Shown: positions 48,701-56,958 of the stretch, piece after piece
Numbering within the stretch: position 1 is the stretch's first letter
Layout of the letters: every line of letters begins with the position of its first letter
IMG/VR virus record: IMGVR_UViG_3300017917_002937
Location: 1-64,000 of that record
Source of the DNA: a virus
Length of the DNA: 64,000 nt
Strand: one strand, 5' to 3'
Notes under the pieces: generated by a model
What the model was told of the DNA's origin: nothing
Database searches by the model: none
Seen by the model: the letters and a program-made list of their open reading frames with translations, nothing else
Program-made: the position numbers and the translations under genes

Positions 48701-51700
48701 GCTGTAGATAATGCATTTGGTTTCCCGATTAATGGATATATAAAAATTGGTAATGAAATTATAGGTTATAGTAATGTAGACAGAAACCTACAAGTCATCA
48801 GTGGTATAACAAGAGGTGTAAATGGTACACCAATTGAAACACATATACCTAATGAACTTATTTTTATTGATTTACCTCCAGTTATAATTTTAAATGGAAG
48901 CAGAGGTTATACTGAACCACCAAAAGTAAGCGTTTACATTGATACAACGATTTATCCTGAGCCAAAAGAGGCTGCTGAATTAGAAGTAGTTATGGCATTA
49001 GATTCTGTAAGTTATATTAATGTAGTAAATCCTGGTATAGGATATGCTGTAACACCTGAAATTATTATCGACCCTGCTATAACAATAACACTTACTGATC
49101 AAGAAGTTAATACAACAAATAATACAATCAGATCATTTAGCTCTTTCTTACAAACAGGGGACGAAATTCAATACAAGGAGGTTGAAGGTAATCCAATACA
49201 AGGACTGCAAAATAACCAATGGTATTATGTTAATATTTTAGAAAATACTCCATTAATAATTTTAGCATTGTATAGCAATTACGGGGATAGCTTAAAAGAT
49301 GAAAATAGAATCAAATTTTATTCAAAAAGCATAGGTACATTCTCACTTAATTTAGGTGCTAAAGCATTTGCTGTTACAATATCAAGTCCAGTAAGAGAAA
49401 ATAACATTACATTAAGATTTGATAGAACAACATATAATTCAGACTTAATAGATTGGAGAGCAGGTCAATACTATGGATCGTATTATGCAGGATCATATAG
49501 TAATAGTGAAAGTGTATCTAGTTCAAGTATACAATTGGCTTCGACTAGCCCGCCTATTGAAAGTATTTTAGCAAGTGCTCAGGGAGTTGCTTTTGAAATT
49601 TTAAATGCAGAAAATATAAGAGTAATTGATTACACATCATTTATTCGTTATGTTTCTCAAACGCTAACGTCTAGTAATATAATTACACTTATTTTACAAG
49701 ATGATGGGTCAGGTAATCCAAATGCATCGGGAGGTACATTAGGATTTTATATAGGAATGCCTATAAAATTTGTAGGAAATACAGGTACATCTAATATAGT
49801 TAATGAAACAACTTATTATATTGCTGAAATAGTTAGCCTAACAGAATTTAAAATAAGTGCTTCAGACTCAGGTTCACCTGTATTGGCTTTAGGAAACTTT
49901 ACAGTTGGTCCAGCTGGTCTAAAATGTTATGTTGGGCAAATTATTGATACTGCAAAATTAACTGTTTATTATCCAGGAATATTAACTGCAACAGCTACCT
50001 CAGAGGGTACAAATAAAATTACTGTCCCACTTAATTTAACAGGAACAGGTGGAACAAATAATTTTTATACAGGTATGACATTGTTTTTTACAGGAACAGT
50101 ATTTGGTAATATTATTGAAAATGAAATTTATTATGTTACGACTGTTTGTGATAATCAAACATTCACAATATCAAAAACAAATGATCCATTAAGATTAGAT
50201 GTTTTAGAGACAATAGCAAGTACAGATTCAATAAGAGTAGATGGTACATACCAAACTTTGGCTGTCAATGATCCTATCATATTTACTGACTTTTTGTTTA
50301 CTGCTGGTGATTTTGTAATTGGACAAGAATATGTTATAGAATTTGTAGGTACAACTGATTTTACATTAATTGGTGCAACCTATAATACAGTTGGAACAAG
50401 ATTTACTGCATCAGGCGTAGGTACAGGTACAGGTACAGCAAGTTCATTAGAGTTTGGTAATTTAGTTGCAGGAGATACTTATTATGTTATAAGTACGATT
50501 GGTAATGATGAATTTGTCGTTGCTACATCACTTAATGGATCAACTTTTACACTTATTGACAGTGTAGGTACAGGATATGTAACAAGTCAAATTAATACAG
50601 TGGATTTAACAACAGATACAGGTTCTATGATTGTAAATGTTAATTTACCAGTAAGTCCAGGACAAGTAAACGGTCAATTATTTACAATGTACCAAACAAG
50701 TGGACAATATACTGGTATTACTGGCTCTGAAACATCACTACTAGAAAGAGTAGTTAAAGCAACACTTGGTAATAGAACAGGTAATCCTGGTGCAGAGGTA
50801 GACAGAGTATTGATAAGTCAAACTGGTGATGGTTTGGAAAACTTCTATATTAATATGCCTGTGCAATTTGAAGCAAGTATAGGTGGTTTGTCTGCAGGTG
50901 CACCGGGTTATTATGTAACAGATTATGGAACAACAAGTGTTACTGTTATAAGCACAAGTGCAAGTATTACAGCAGGAATAGTAACAGGTTCAATATCAAG
51001 CACAGTGCTTACTGTTACAGCAGTGACTTCAGGTGTTGTGGTGCCAGGAGCAATATTAAGTGGTACAGGAATCACCACTGGGACTACTGTATTAGATTAC
51101 ATTGGTGGGTCAGGGGGAGTTGGTACTTATTTAATTACGCCATCACAGGCTGCAGGTAGTACAACTATAAACGTTACTATAAGTGCATTAACATGTCAAA
51201 ATTCTGATGATACGAATAAATTATATGTTGATATGCCAGTCTTATTCTCTGGTCAAAGTCTTGGTGGTATAGAAATAAACTTAGAATATTACGTAAGGTC
51301 AATTATTGACGATGTTAGATTCTCAATTTCTTCAAGTCCAGGAGACACAGCAACAACATTAACTAACGAATCAGGTATAATGGTCGGTACGGGTGATCCA
51401 TGGATACAAGTTAGTACGTCAATTGGTGGAGGTGTGGTTACACTTTCAGATGATACGAATTCGACTAATTTAACACAAACACCAACAAGTACACCTGTAT
51501 TTGATGTAAGTTATATATTGGGTGGATATCGTGTTGTCTTAAATAATGCTGGAACTGGTTACGCAGTAGATAATGTTATCACTATACCAGGTACACAATT
51601 AGGTGGCACAAGCCCAACGAATGATTTAGTGTTAACTGTAAACGCTATTGATGTTATTAGTTATGATCAAATAAATGATATTTTAACAAGTAATGGTGAA

Positions 51701-54700
51701 ATTACAAGTGTAATATGTAATGGTACACCGGTTGGGATAGAACAAAGTTATTATTTAAAAGTTACAGGTGATAATACTTTTGAGGTTTATTCAAATTCAT
51801 TAATGACTGTACCTGTTAGTGGACTAACGTTTCCTTATTCAGGAATTGTAAGTACAAATGTATTAAGCACTACTGCAAGTAATGATATTGAATTGTTGGA
51901 TGTTACTGATTTTAATTTATATGATAGAATAGTGTTTACAGGAGATGTGGTTGGTGGTCTGATAAGAGGAGCTGTATATTACATTTATAGTATTGACAGT
52001 ATTAACAACTTAATTACAATTTCAACAGTACCAAATGATGTTTCAACGTTAGTTACAGTAACTAATACATCTACCGAATTTACAGTAGCAAAAGTTGGTG
52101 ATTTTGCATTACTACCTGAACCATTCATATTTAATCAAAGTATTGTAAAATATAATAACAATGTTTATATTTGTATTATTAGTAACAATGATCCAACATT
52201 TGTTATCGGTAAATGGGAATTACTTACATCAGGTGATCGTAGATTAAATGCATTAGATAGAATAAATGGTTATTATCGTCCAACTGTTAATATGCCAGGA
52301 CTTGATTTAACACAATTGGTTGATGGAATAACATATCCTGGATCAACTTATCAAGGTAACGCATTTGAACCTGATCAACAATTTGCAGTTGACGTAATAA
52401 TCCCTTCACAGCAGTTTTATCCAACAGAAATTACATTAAAAGCAATAGTATTTGGTGAAAATGATTATTATGCACCACTTTATACACCTAACGAATTTGG
52501 ACTTGCAGTTAGCGACGTAGGCAATAGTTGGACTATTGCAAAATTAGCAAATTCAACAATAGAAGCAACAGATATAATTTATGCTAATGGATATTATTTA
52601 ATCACAACAACTAATACTGCTACTCCAATATATAGAAGCAGCAATGGTTCTGTATGGACAACAAATGGGTTCTTTACTCCATATGGTGCTACTCCGTATG
52701 ATCTTGAAAATTATGATATGACTAGTTTATCTATTGCAGCTATTAGATTAAATGGTGCAGCATATGGTTCCAACGTGTTTATAGCCGTAGGAGACAGCAT
52801 TGTTAGAAGTACAGATACATATAGTTGGACTGAAGTTTTCACATTTACAGGAACAGCAGTAAGTCAATTCAATGGTGTAACCTATGTAAATATTCCTAAT
52901 TTTACAGGTTTTATAGCAGTAGGAAAAACACAAACAATAATTTCAAGTAACTATGTTGATATTAATTGTATTGCATATTCTAATCCAAATGGTATATTTT
53001 ATACTCAAACACCTGTAGTTACATATCAAATTTTTAATAGTATTGTAAGTAGTCCAACTGAAATAGTTGTAGTTGGTAATAATGGTTCTATTTATACAAG
53101 TTTAAATGGTATTAATTACACAGGCGTTACAGAAACTCAAGTCTTAAATACCAATGGCGCTACGAATGAAATGGTATTATTAACAACCACGTCATTTACT
53201 GTTGGAGACGAAATACGATTTTTAGGGGAAGGTTTTGGTGGAGTATTGCTTAATACAAGTTATTGGGTCAAAACCATCTCTACCAGTACAAATTCTATTA
53301 CATTAAGTGATGATTCAGGGTTAGTAAGTACCACTACTTTAACTACCGCGAGTCCTAGTAGATTAGTAATAATATACAAATATGGGTTTGAAAATTTAAA
53401 CAAGGTGATTTATGCAAATAGTTTTTATACTGCAATAGGAGATACAGGTACTATACTTACAAGTAATGATGGTTTAACTTGGACAACACAAACATCAGGT
53501 GTTTCTGAAAATCTATATGGTATAACCTATAATTCAACAACTGGTGATTTTATTGCAGTAGGAGATAATAATACAATTATTATTAGTAGTGATAATTGTG
53601 TTACTTGGACAAGTACATCATTATTTGTACAACCTATTTCAACTTATACACTAGATGGTGGTGAGTTCTTGTCTGGTTTTGGCCCAGAAGAATTAGTTCC
53701 TGGTGTAGTAAGTGACAATTTAGCAATGATTGTTACTACACGACCAGGTACAAATTGGCCAGTAACTGAATATGCTCACGTTGGTTATAATGTTGTAAGT
53801 ATTGAAGTAAGTCCAACTACAGGTATTCAAACAACATTTAGTTTTGAATATGTAGTTCAAACTCCTGCACAAATTGCTGTTTACCTAATGGATGCAACAA
53901 ATCAATTATGTACAGCATTATATGAAAGTAATGGGGACTATACGATTGATTGGATAAATCTAACAGTTACAATACCTAGCCCATTAAATCTTAATGAAAA
54001 ATTAAGAATTGACGTATATGAAGTGGGAAATGGAGATCAATTAGTAAAAGCAAATACATTTACCGATCCTATTAGAATTAATACTACAACAGGATTTAAT
54101 GAAATTTTTGTGAATTGTGCCTATTCTGGTACAATATTTAGTGGTGGAGGTATAATACAACAAGGAACCGAACCCAAAACAGTTACAGCATATGAGACAG
54201 ATGATATATCAAATGCTATATTTTGTTTAGATGTAACTGATTTTATTCTAAACGATCCCATTACATTTCAAGGTGCAGTATTTGGTGGTTTAGCTGAAGA
54301 TACTACATATTATGTTAAAACCATAAGTTATGTTTCAAAAACAATTACAGTATCAACAAGTATAACTGGTGGTTTAGCAGGACCTACATTTGATGTTAGT
54401 TCGGCTACAGGTACAATGACTGTTATTATTCAATTAGGTACAGGAGCTGCTTTTTATTCTACACCTATTATATATCATAATGGTAATAAATTACAACATG
54501 GAGTTACTGGTACAGTGACTAGAACCAACGGTGATGATATACTTGCAGCAAACTTAATTGCAGGAAAAGAATATACAATAACCGATATCGGTACAACAGA
54601 TTTTACATTGATAGGCGCAGCGTCAAATACAGTAGGTTTACTATTTACATGTTCTGGTCCAGGAACGGGCACAGGGACTGCTGCAAAATATACAATACAA

Positions 54701-56944
54701 GTTAGCACAACAACTGGTTTAATTGTTAATGATCCTGTTGTTTTTAGTGATACAATGTTTGGACCAAATATTACACCACAAACAGTTTATTATGTAAAAA
54801 ATATTTGGGATATGAATGAATTTACTGTATCAACTACTCCTGGTGGCGCAATATTACCCTTGGATAGTTACACAGGTGGGGCAACTTATATTACAAATGA
54901 TTATACATTTGGTATACAACCAAATGGTGTATCTGCTAAAATTATATTTACATCACAATATGATAATACAATAGACTATATCACATACACATTATTTGGG
55001 CAAACTACTCCTGCACAATATGGTTATACGATACCTGAGACACAATTAATAACAGCAGACGGTACCGTAGGACCATTTACTTTAAATAATTATGTTGGTG
55101 GAGATAATCCAGATAATGCAATCGTTGAAGTAAACGGATTACGTATTACACCCTCAGATTATACAATTAATTTTAGTTTGAATGAAATCACATTTACCAG
55201 TGCACCAACTATAGGTGATAATATTGCTGTTACCAGTTATAATTTAACCGATCGACAATATTTTTATACCATGTCAGGAGTAACTGGTAAAACAGTTTCC
55301 TTGATAGTAAATGTGCAGAATAGTTTAGCACCTTATATTGCAGTAGTACAAACAACTGCAACAACCACAGGTACAAACTACATAACCTGTTCATCAACAA
55401 CAGACTTTGTTGTTGGACAAACTGTACAATACAAAGGTACTGGATTTGGAAACATATTAACAGATGGTACTGTTTATTATATAAGAGCAATTATAAGTCC
55501 AACACAATATACAATTGAAGACGAAAACGGTAATATAATTTCGTTAACCACTGCTACAGGTTTAATGTTGACTTATGTAGGTGGACTTGAAGCTGTAAGA
55601 ATTACAACTGCTCAAGCACATAACTTTGTTACAAATGATTTGGTAAGAATAGATGGAGTAGGAGGATCCACGCAATTAAACGATAATATTTACTATGTTC
55701 ATGTCATTAATAGTGTTCAGTTTGATTTATATGAATTTAATCCTAACAGTCCTAGTACTGATTATGATCCAGCAGCTGGTGCGGTAAATTATCCTATTAC
55801 AACCGTTAGTTCATTTACGTCAGGTGGGTATGCATGGTTAAATCAAACATATATGTTAGATCAGTTTAACCCGACTGCTACAGACAGTACTGACAATAGT
55901 ATAACTATATCATCAACTAGCGACTTAGTTATTAATAATCCTATAGTTTTTATGGAAGTTGGTAGTCAAATAGGTGACACATTAATGGGAGGAATTGTTG
56001 CAGGAACAATATATTACATCAAAGAAGTTTTAAGTGTTACAAAGTTTACAATGAGCGAAGAAAGAGAAGGAACAGAATTTGTATTAACAACTGATACTGG
56101 ATCAATCATTATGAACATGTGGGAACAATTTAATGTTGATAGACTATGGGTAACGGTTGATGGTTATCGTGTTCCAAGTAGTAAATTAAGATTAAATCCA
56201 GGTAATCAAATTAGTATTCTAACCGAGATTACTTCTGCACAAGAAGTAATTATAACATCAATGGTTCCTTCTGCTACACCTAATGAATTAACATACTTAT
56301 TAAAGGTAGATAGTTCAAATCAAGGTGTTGTTTACAGAGATAATACTAATTCTAGAACTTGGTTAACAGAAGATTTATATAATACAAGTGAAACAATAAA
56401 TGTTGATGATGTTACAAAAATAACAGATGTATTAGTACAAAATAGTATTGCTTCTGCTGCTATAAATGGGTATGTTTATGTTGGACTAATAGGAGATAAA
56501 AATTCTATTGTAAATGTCAGTGTTTATAACAATACACAAAATGCTATAATCAATTCTACTAATTATGAAATTGTTATTGAATCATTAGCTCCTAAGTTAA
56601 AAATCACCTCAGGTGCATATATTAATACAGGAGATAGTTTAACAATAACCATTCTTGAGGGCAATTTAATACTTATTAATGGAGAAGAAATTAAATTTAC
56701 TACTGTTGATACTACAAATAATACAATAACTGGAATCAGTAGAGGTGTTAATGGTACTGGAATACAAACACTTATTCCAAAATACTCGGAGGTTTATAGT
56801 GAATTATCTAGAAATGAAATGCCAATAGCAGACTATTCTATTACATGGAATCCTATTCCAGGTAATTTGAATCCAACTTTAGGCGACCCTTTACAACTAG
56901 CCGATACATCATCTGCTATATTCCTTAGAGAGGATCAAACCTGA
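36749..56944 (+). CDS. Giant 6731-aa baseplate/tail protein (gp7-position)
   Basis: One uninterrupted frame of 20.2 kb. The N-terminus (TRIRTLNFLPEIFQTPTNSQFLSATLDQIV, then NFNYYYWLP) and its place right after gp6 suggest the wedge-initiator position of T4 gp7 (1032 aa), greatly enlarged. Visible parts: five copies of a module around GTTDFTLIGA...NTVG...FTA...GTGTA; many copies of a module around PV(I)F(T)G...G(I)...YYV...I...FTIS; FG-GAP-like propeller repeats at ~2685-3300 (FGYSLSTDYYGDTVIVGAPN, IRFGNSVSTTTHATEVIVGSP); and BNR-like repeats at ~5260-5630 (GTILTSNDGLTWT, NTIIISSDNCVTWT). Two copies of a motif IGNEIIGYS.../NGEEIKFT...I(T)GI(S/T)RGVNGT lie near 4015 and 6650. The function of the inserts is unknown; surface binding is plausible. 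Confidence 0.7.
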   Translation: MATRIRTLNFLPEIFQTPTNSQFLSATLDQIVNPPNTNRIQGYVGSKFGYGINAKDYYVTEPSKERVDYQLEPGVVFTKDNESTAYDFISYPGIVNGLQNQGGIVNNNDRLFESQFYSWDSFSNLDKLINFNYYYWLPEGPPAVTVSTETVFTTFSYVVVDTPSGYLISGSQQATGSVNPTITLLRGGTYTFTVNQATDFWIQGEPGVTGYSPTQPNLNTREILGVTNNGIDQGILTFSVPLADAQSNLNFPGNNLVDVVSTIPFSQLNGQPVVGFAGVDGITSLNGLTVMFYNTGVVNELGYVQQFFNQNNYDVNGNLITPLTIDITNTNSVGNVITCNSTANLTVGQTITFTGTEFGNLTSYTGLTSSAISAGSFNIGQKYIIQTSGTTDWISIGLTETANVTASISGTVLTVSAVNTNPFSIGQTITGTGVASGTVVTDYNEINGTYTVSISQTVSSTTILGYTILGGLFTATGIGSGTGTALLYDPEIFYVTSILNGTTFTIAAEEPYIDYGGTLVIGQKYVITSLGSTNFILSGAASNTVGTVFTATNVGLGTGSARQVITAGAFNPGSTYTITSIGTTDFTLIGASSNTIGLSFTATGVGAGNGTAYLGSNITLTTATGTMTGYINQGLLEEGYYTTVDDLFYTITYIGDPATPTISLVPYNSIPTNQKITANFGTTYNGRNFYKNTAGTIILIPYLSAPLTTLYYQDGTFANKVGIIKIIESNTSNRLNILTEILGKDQYTSSTGIVFTNGLKVEFQGDIFPSSYLEGSYYVEGVGTSIQLINTNDLVVPEAFTENLLLPWDTVGWDFGNWDGTSNIPIKQDYITISRNSLSLNPWSRSNRWFHIDVINATATYNNNPNIVTEYATESAKAKRPIIEFYPNLKLFDFGTFGKAPVDFVDERTTDAFSEVAGQQNYYPDVIAYTDYTGSIATTNYTVSRTISATTTLTNHVTVSSTNGFRVNDLIVITSLSTFGGLSYNTDYYVQSIVNSTTLKLSTTVNGDPINLTTGSGTMNFDWTPRSTEITIAADDVTGLLTEGNYITDSTNLLPNNSYIVEITGTTTFTITVSWPESSNPFFTSTSVASFITTDTTVDNYALFDGARIVFANDTNLNVRNKIYISKFQSITGTSTPVITLIEALDGTVYENDQTVSKRGYNNTGIDFYFDGNNWIKGQQKTDINQAPLFDIFDNNGISFGNRDIYVGSNFNGCKLFSYSIGNGIDDIVLGFPIKYSNIDNIGDISFDVNLNSDTFDYVTGSTPINQNVSKGYVYNYLTRELYERMLGWQTAKYPSVQYQLFQFNYVLGDDNSFLCDVAANIVDSWPNIRVFINNNLVATDNFTTLIGSNSTTVTIDSILLLENTVIQILILSDQVSLTAYYTTPINLNNNPFNVNITSVNVGEIRGQYQSIFYNNTNLTGQVFGSNNFRDLGNLVPYGDRIIQNSASLVLPGVFLRKQDCNLFDALLFNSKQYILYKTLLVYTVNNSNYEQRYNPSEILDDALDQISASKTDSMPFFWSDMLPGKAAYIINNYTFANSLSVSVYPLSKIYDFTSANYNGLLVYLQRTANNIVNTTQLIINQDYTVSATAPSLTITLQLQPGDTIIVKEYNQTYGSYVPNTPTKLGLYPSFIPEVVLDTTYSTPTYFIKGHDGSYTKLYGDYDSTNNLLIDFRDQALLEFERRIYNNLKINDIIPIQSYEITPGFFRDTGYSYNEWLEIYSVNFLNWIGQNRLDYESQIYNKNNQFTFNYDNSGIKLNNKPIEQGYWRGVYTYFYDTSTPNLTPWEMIGYKNQPNWWTDRYGPAPYTSNNLILWEDMANGIDYNNGNPIVINELKRPELLQVLPVDSYGNLLSPFDSIVGNFNERLFKNDWKVGDDGPVEFSYRRSSTYPFDLMKILALTKPAKFFNLGVDVDNYKYNLEFNQYLVNDRSHLIISDIEIYGNGTAKTSYINWIVDYQKQVGIPATTNITNILKNLDVRLIYRLAGFSDKTFLKFFVEKGSPNSTNASLLIPDESYSLLLYDNVPFDKIIYSGIIVQIDQRGFTVFGNSQTQAYFNILKPKNNGVYDQLTVEDITVRVPRNFFTTTDIVPYGQTFYSIQELCIFIKSYGAYLESKGMKFDTIENGLEINWNQMILEFLYFVQNGWEVGTLITLNPAAVNLQINRENAIVQPLTYYESNFVVNENLYPIALKDLAITREETFFSVQALNQGDSIGYGQFNLNSIEHGIVFDNITLFNDTIYNVPTGLRQIRIFCRGTKTAEWNGTLTPSGFILNQDNIQEWNSTVTYTKGQIVKYKTKYYTAIKIVQPKIVFDETDWKRTDYDEIQKGLLPNSSTRSAESLLYYDINNANLENEADLLAFSLVGYRPRNYLALADLTDITQINVYLNLIKNKGTRNATYAFKGANLPQGGIDYEIYENWAIKSGEYGGVLNNNFIQLRLQENDLKGNPSTLGLTNGNVFDDVEQTIPLNKIYNYARPITDPNILATIPVDTPNKVFPDAGYVNFNDVKMSAFYASLLNGAVDKNGLVVPLSRVYVNDYIWLAKYLSTWQVYTPVSNGRVVFATNNLNGSVTLTFSEPHNLNLNQLIAIINFDPTINGYFIVKAIVNIYKIIINLTLSPQTTTVSGQGIVFKFQTQRVSKPSDINDLPLLNYEFVKNRVWVDQGSSGNWEVYQKSVNYSFDTEITKTNTDTFGSAVAYTDKLGYLIGDQDAGKVYRYTYNDLTQSYDLNQTLTQTASFGASISYSDNIFVISQPTGTSRVYVYELPDSILTDDLTLYQTAISALGGSSNWGSSTAISGDKNWIYISAVDLARVYVYRKSQVTDEYEYITYFNVGGLTSSDNFGYSLSTDYYGDTVIVGAPNVDYSGTITDWGKTYVFTRSLQNIESQFNSDSSISQTLQLAWTPTTITSACSATAVTTNRITCTDTTGFVVDMPVIFSGTIYSGSEILPNTIYYIHSIVSGTQFTIKTTRAGITSFALGTSSGTGMTVNVQSEPLYVSVNGELVEDSTYGVIGSTLNYVGNLTAGDIITVSGSNFTLNQTLTSTDIDTVGIRFGNSVSTTTHATEVIVGSPFIISNNVEGAVYRFTNAGGRFGSVSSTTEVNVTSVRKLLINGYLVFIPVGLAEDAADAINASLITNVIASAENNYLTISIVNSDLTQPNEKLILASTDSSTFTELGIDIYSLTQTINCPHPQGRSQFGTTVKFNELGSFVASAPVGTRYTSTTFDFSDDVNLDNDTVFDNNATQFVDSFPNAGAVYMFDYIPNYNETINNVGQFIYAQSINDTDLTYGSQPYYGTALDFNQNRVIVGTPNFEPNITNGKVTTFINQLGVQDWSILRQSPAIVDINKVYNVQIFSAQTNNTLINLDYIDPLQGKILGAARQNIDVISNVDPANYNRADQQRGLFWGSDHEGDIWLNTSSMAYVNYHQNDVVYDSKYWGELFPGSFVGVYSWISSNVPPIDYQGPGVVYDVEKFSIQYILNANNQIQPIYFFWVQNTNIIFYKRGKTLADSIIANYIRNSKNSGISYFAPIKQNVYALYNSGEYINANDSILSFSYATGNNDEAIHNQYNLIRSNFADDFLPGVPKFTGVVSPNQQVNGTQLNNSPQYLYDRYLDSFSGVDEVGEIVPNPYLPKAVQFGILARPRQSFFIDRLLALKNYITYANTVMSQFPIVELRPNLSFLFTEGAINPSDSPNLFFNTTDYWQYKNWWAVGYSDSTRSALQVPLFADLSTLNVNVGTIVTVNTNSEGRSETYILSDTLIWNRIGLQNGTIEIKAEIYDYQDARLGWGDNFWDTTPYDYYPSEETRYIIRALNEQIYTNEFLIFRNKSLILMFEYIQSESLENQNYLPWLNKTSLIDVSHKIRELRPIEVFQSDNQEFLSAYLNEVKPYHVVIKDFLFTYTGNETFEGDITDFDLPSKYNNTFKQFITPQIVYQSPDANNEYTPNNSIWLDPSYNQWYENYGLSIVGQLNYEITTLQSYIGLSTTFFAVDNAFGFPINGYIKIGNEIIGYSNVDRNLQVISGITRGVNGTPIETHIPNELIFIDLPPVIILNGSRGYTEPPKVSVYIDTTIYPEPKEAAELEVVMALDSVSYINVVNPGIGYAVTPEIIIDPAITITLTDQEVNTTNNTIRSFSSFLQTGDEIQYKEVEGNPIQGLQNNQWYYVNILENTPLIILALYSNYGDSLKDENRIKFYSKSIGTFSLNLGAKAFAVTISSPVRENNITLRFDRTTYNSDLIDWRAGQYYGSYYAGSYSNSESVSSSSIQLASTSPPIESILASAQGVAFEILNAENIRVIDYTSFIRYVSQTLTSSNIITLILQDDGSGNPNASGGTLGFYIGMPIKFVGNTGTSNIVNETTYYIAEIVSLTEFKISASDSGSPVLALGNFTVGPAGLKCYVGQIIDTAKLTVYYPGILTATATSEGTNKITVPLNLTGTGGTNNFYTGMTLFFTGTVFGNIIENEIYYVTTVCDNQTFTISKTNDPLRLDVLETIASTDSIRVDGTYQTLAVNDPIIFTDFLFTAGDFVIGQEYVIEFVGTTDFTLIGATYNTVGTRFTASGVGTGTGTASSLEFGNLVAGDTYYVISTIGNDEFVVATSLNGSTFTLIDSVGTGYVTSQINTVDLTTDTGSMIVNVNLPVSPGQVNGQLFTMYQTSGQYTGITGSETSLLERVVKATLGNRTGNPGAEVDRVLISQTGDGLENFYINMPVQFEASIGGLSAGAPGYYVTDYGTTSVTVISTSASITAGIVTGSISSTVLTVTAVTSGVVVPGAILSGTGITTGTTVLDYIGGSGGVGTYLITPSQAAGSTTINVTISALTCQNSDDTNKLYVDMPVLFSGQSLGGIEINLEYYVRSIIDDVRFSISSSPGDTATTLTNESGIMVGTGDPWIQVSTSIGGGVVTLSDDTNSTNLTQTPTSTPVFDVSYILGGYRVVLNNAGTGYAVDNVITIPGTQLGGTSPTNDLVLTVNAIDVISYDQINDILTSNGEITSVICNGTPVGIEQSYYLKVTGDNTFEVYSNSLMTVPVSGLTFPYSGIVSTNVLSTTASNDIELLDVTDFNLYDRIVFTGDVVGGLIRGAVYYIYSIDSINNLITISTVPNDVSTLVTVTNTSTEFTVAKVGDFALLPEPFIFNQSIVKYNNNVYICIISNNDPTFVIGKWELLTSGDRRLNALDRINGYYRPTVNMPGLDLTQLVDGITYPGSTYQGNAFEPDQQFAVDVIIPSQQFYPTEITLKAIVFGENDYYAPLYTPNEFGLAVSDVGNSWTIAKLANSTIEATDIIYANGYYLITTTNTATPIYRSSNGSVWTTNGFFTPYGATPYDLENYDMTSLSIAAIRLNGAAYGSNVFIAVGDSIVRSTDTYSWTEVFTFTGTAVSQFNGVTYVNIPNFTGFIAVGKTQTIISSNYVDINCIAYSNPNGIFYTQTPVVTYQIFNSIVSSPTEIVVVGNNGSIYTSLNGINYTGVTETQVLNTNGATNEMVLLTTTSFTVGDEIRFLGEGFGGVLLNTSYWVKTISTSTNSITLSDDSGLVSTTTLTTASPSRLVIIYKYGFENLNKVIYANSFYTAIGDTGTILTSNDGLTWTTQTSGVSENLYGITYNSTTGDFIAVGDNNTIIISSDNCVTWTSTSLFVQPISTYTLDGGEFLSGFGPEELVPGVVSDNLAMIVTTRPGTNWPVTEYAHVGYNVVSIEVSPTTGIQTTFSFEYVVQTPAQIAVYLMDATNQLCTALYESNGDYTIDWINLTVTIPSPLNLNEKLRIDVYEVGNGDQLVKANTFTDPIRINTTTGFNEIFVNCAYSGTIFSGGGIIQQGTEPKTVTAYETDDISNAIFCLDVTDFILNDPITFQGAVFGGLAEDTTYYVKTISYVSKTITVSTSITGGLAGPTFDVSSATGTMTVIIQLGTGAAFYSTPIIYHNGNKLQHGVTGTVTRTNGDDILAANLIAGKEYTITDIGTTDFTLIGAASNTVGLLFTCSGPGTGTGTAAKYTIQVSTTTGLIVNDPVVFSDTMFGPNITPQTVYYVKNIWDMNEFTVSTTPGGAILPLDSYTGGATYITNDYTFGIQPNGVSAKIIFTSQYDNTIDYITYTLFGQTTPAQYGYTIPETQLITADGTVGPFTLNNYVGGDNPDNAIVEVNGLRITPSDYTINFSLNEITFTSAPTIGDNIAVTSYNLTDRQYFYTMSGVTGKTVSLIVNVQNSLAPYIAVVQTTATTTGTNYITCSSTTDFVVGQTVQYKGTGFGNILTDGTVYYIRAIISPTQYTIEDENGNIISLTTATGLMLTYVGGLEAVRITTAQAHNFVTNDLVRIDGVGGSTQLNDNIYYVHVINSVQFDLYEFNPNSPSTDYDPAAGAVNYPITTVSSFTSGGYAWLNQTYMLDQFNPTATDSTDNSITISSTSDLVINNPIVFMEVGSQIGDTLMGGIVAGTIYYIKEVLSVTKFTMSEEREGTEFVLTTDTGSIIMNMWEQFNVDRLWVTVDGYRVPSSKLRLNPGNQISILTEITSAQEVIITSMVPSATPNELTYLLKVDSSNQGVVYRDNTNSRTWLTEDLYNTSETINVDDVTKITDVLVQNSIASAAINGYVYVGLIGDKNSIVNVSVYNNTQNAIINSTNYEIVIESLAPKLKITSGAYINTGDSLTITILEGNLILINGEEIKFTTVDTTNNTITGISRGVNGTGIQTLIPKYSEVYSELSRNEMPIADYSITWNPIPGNLNPTLGDPLQLADTSSAIFLREDQT

Positions 56945-56946
56945 AA

Positions 56947-56954
56947 GATAAATA
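56947..56954 (+). promoter_or_regulatory. Late promoter-like GATAAATA after the giant gene
   Basis: The octamer starts 3 nt after the giant gene's stop and ends 4 nt before the ATG at 56959. Confidence 0.5.
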
Positions 56955-56958
56955 ATAT

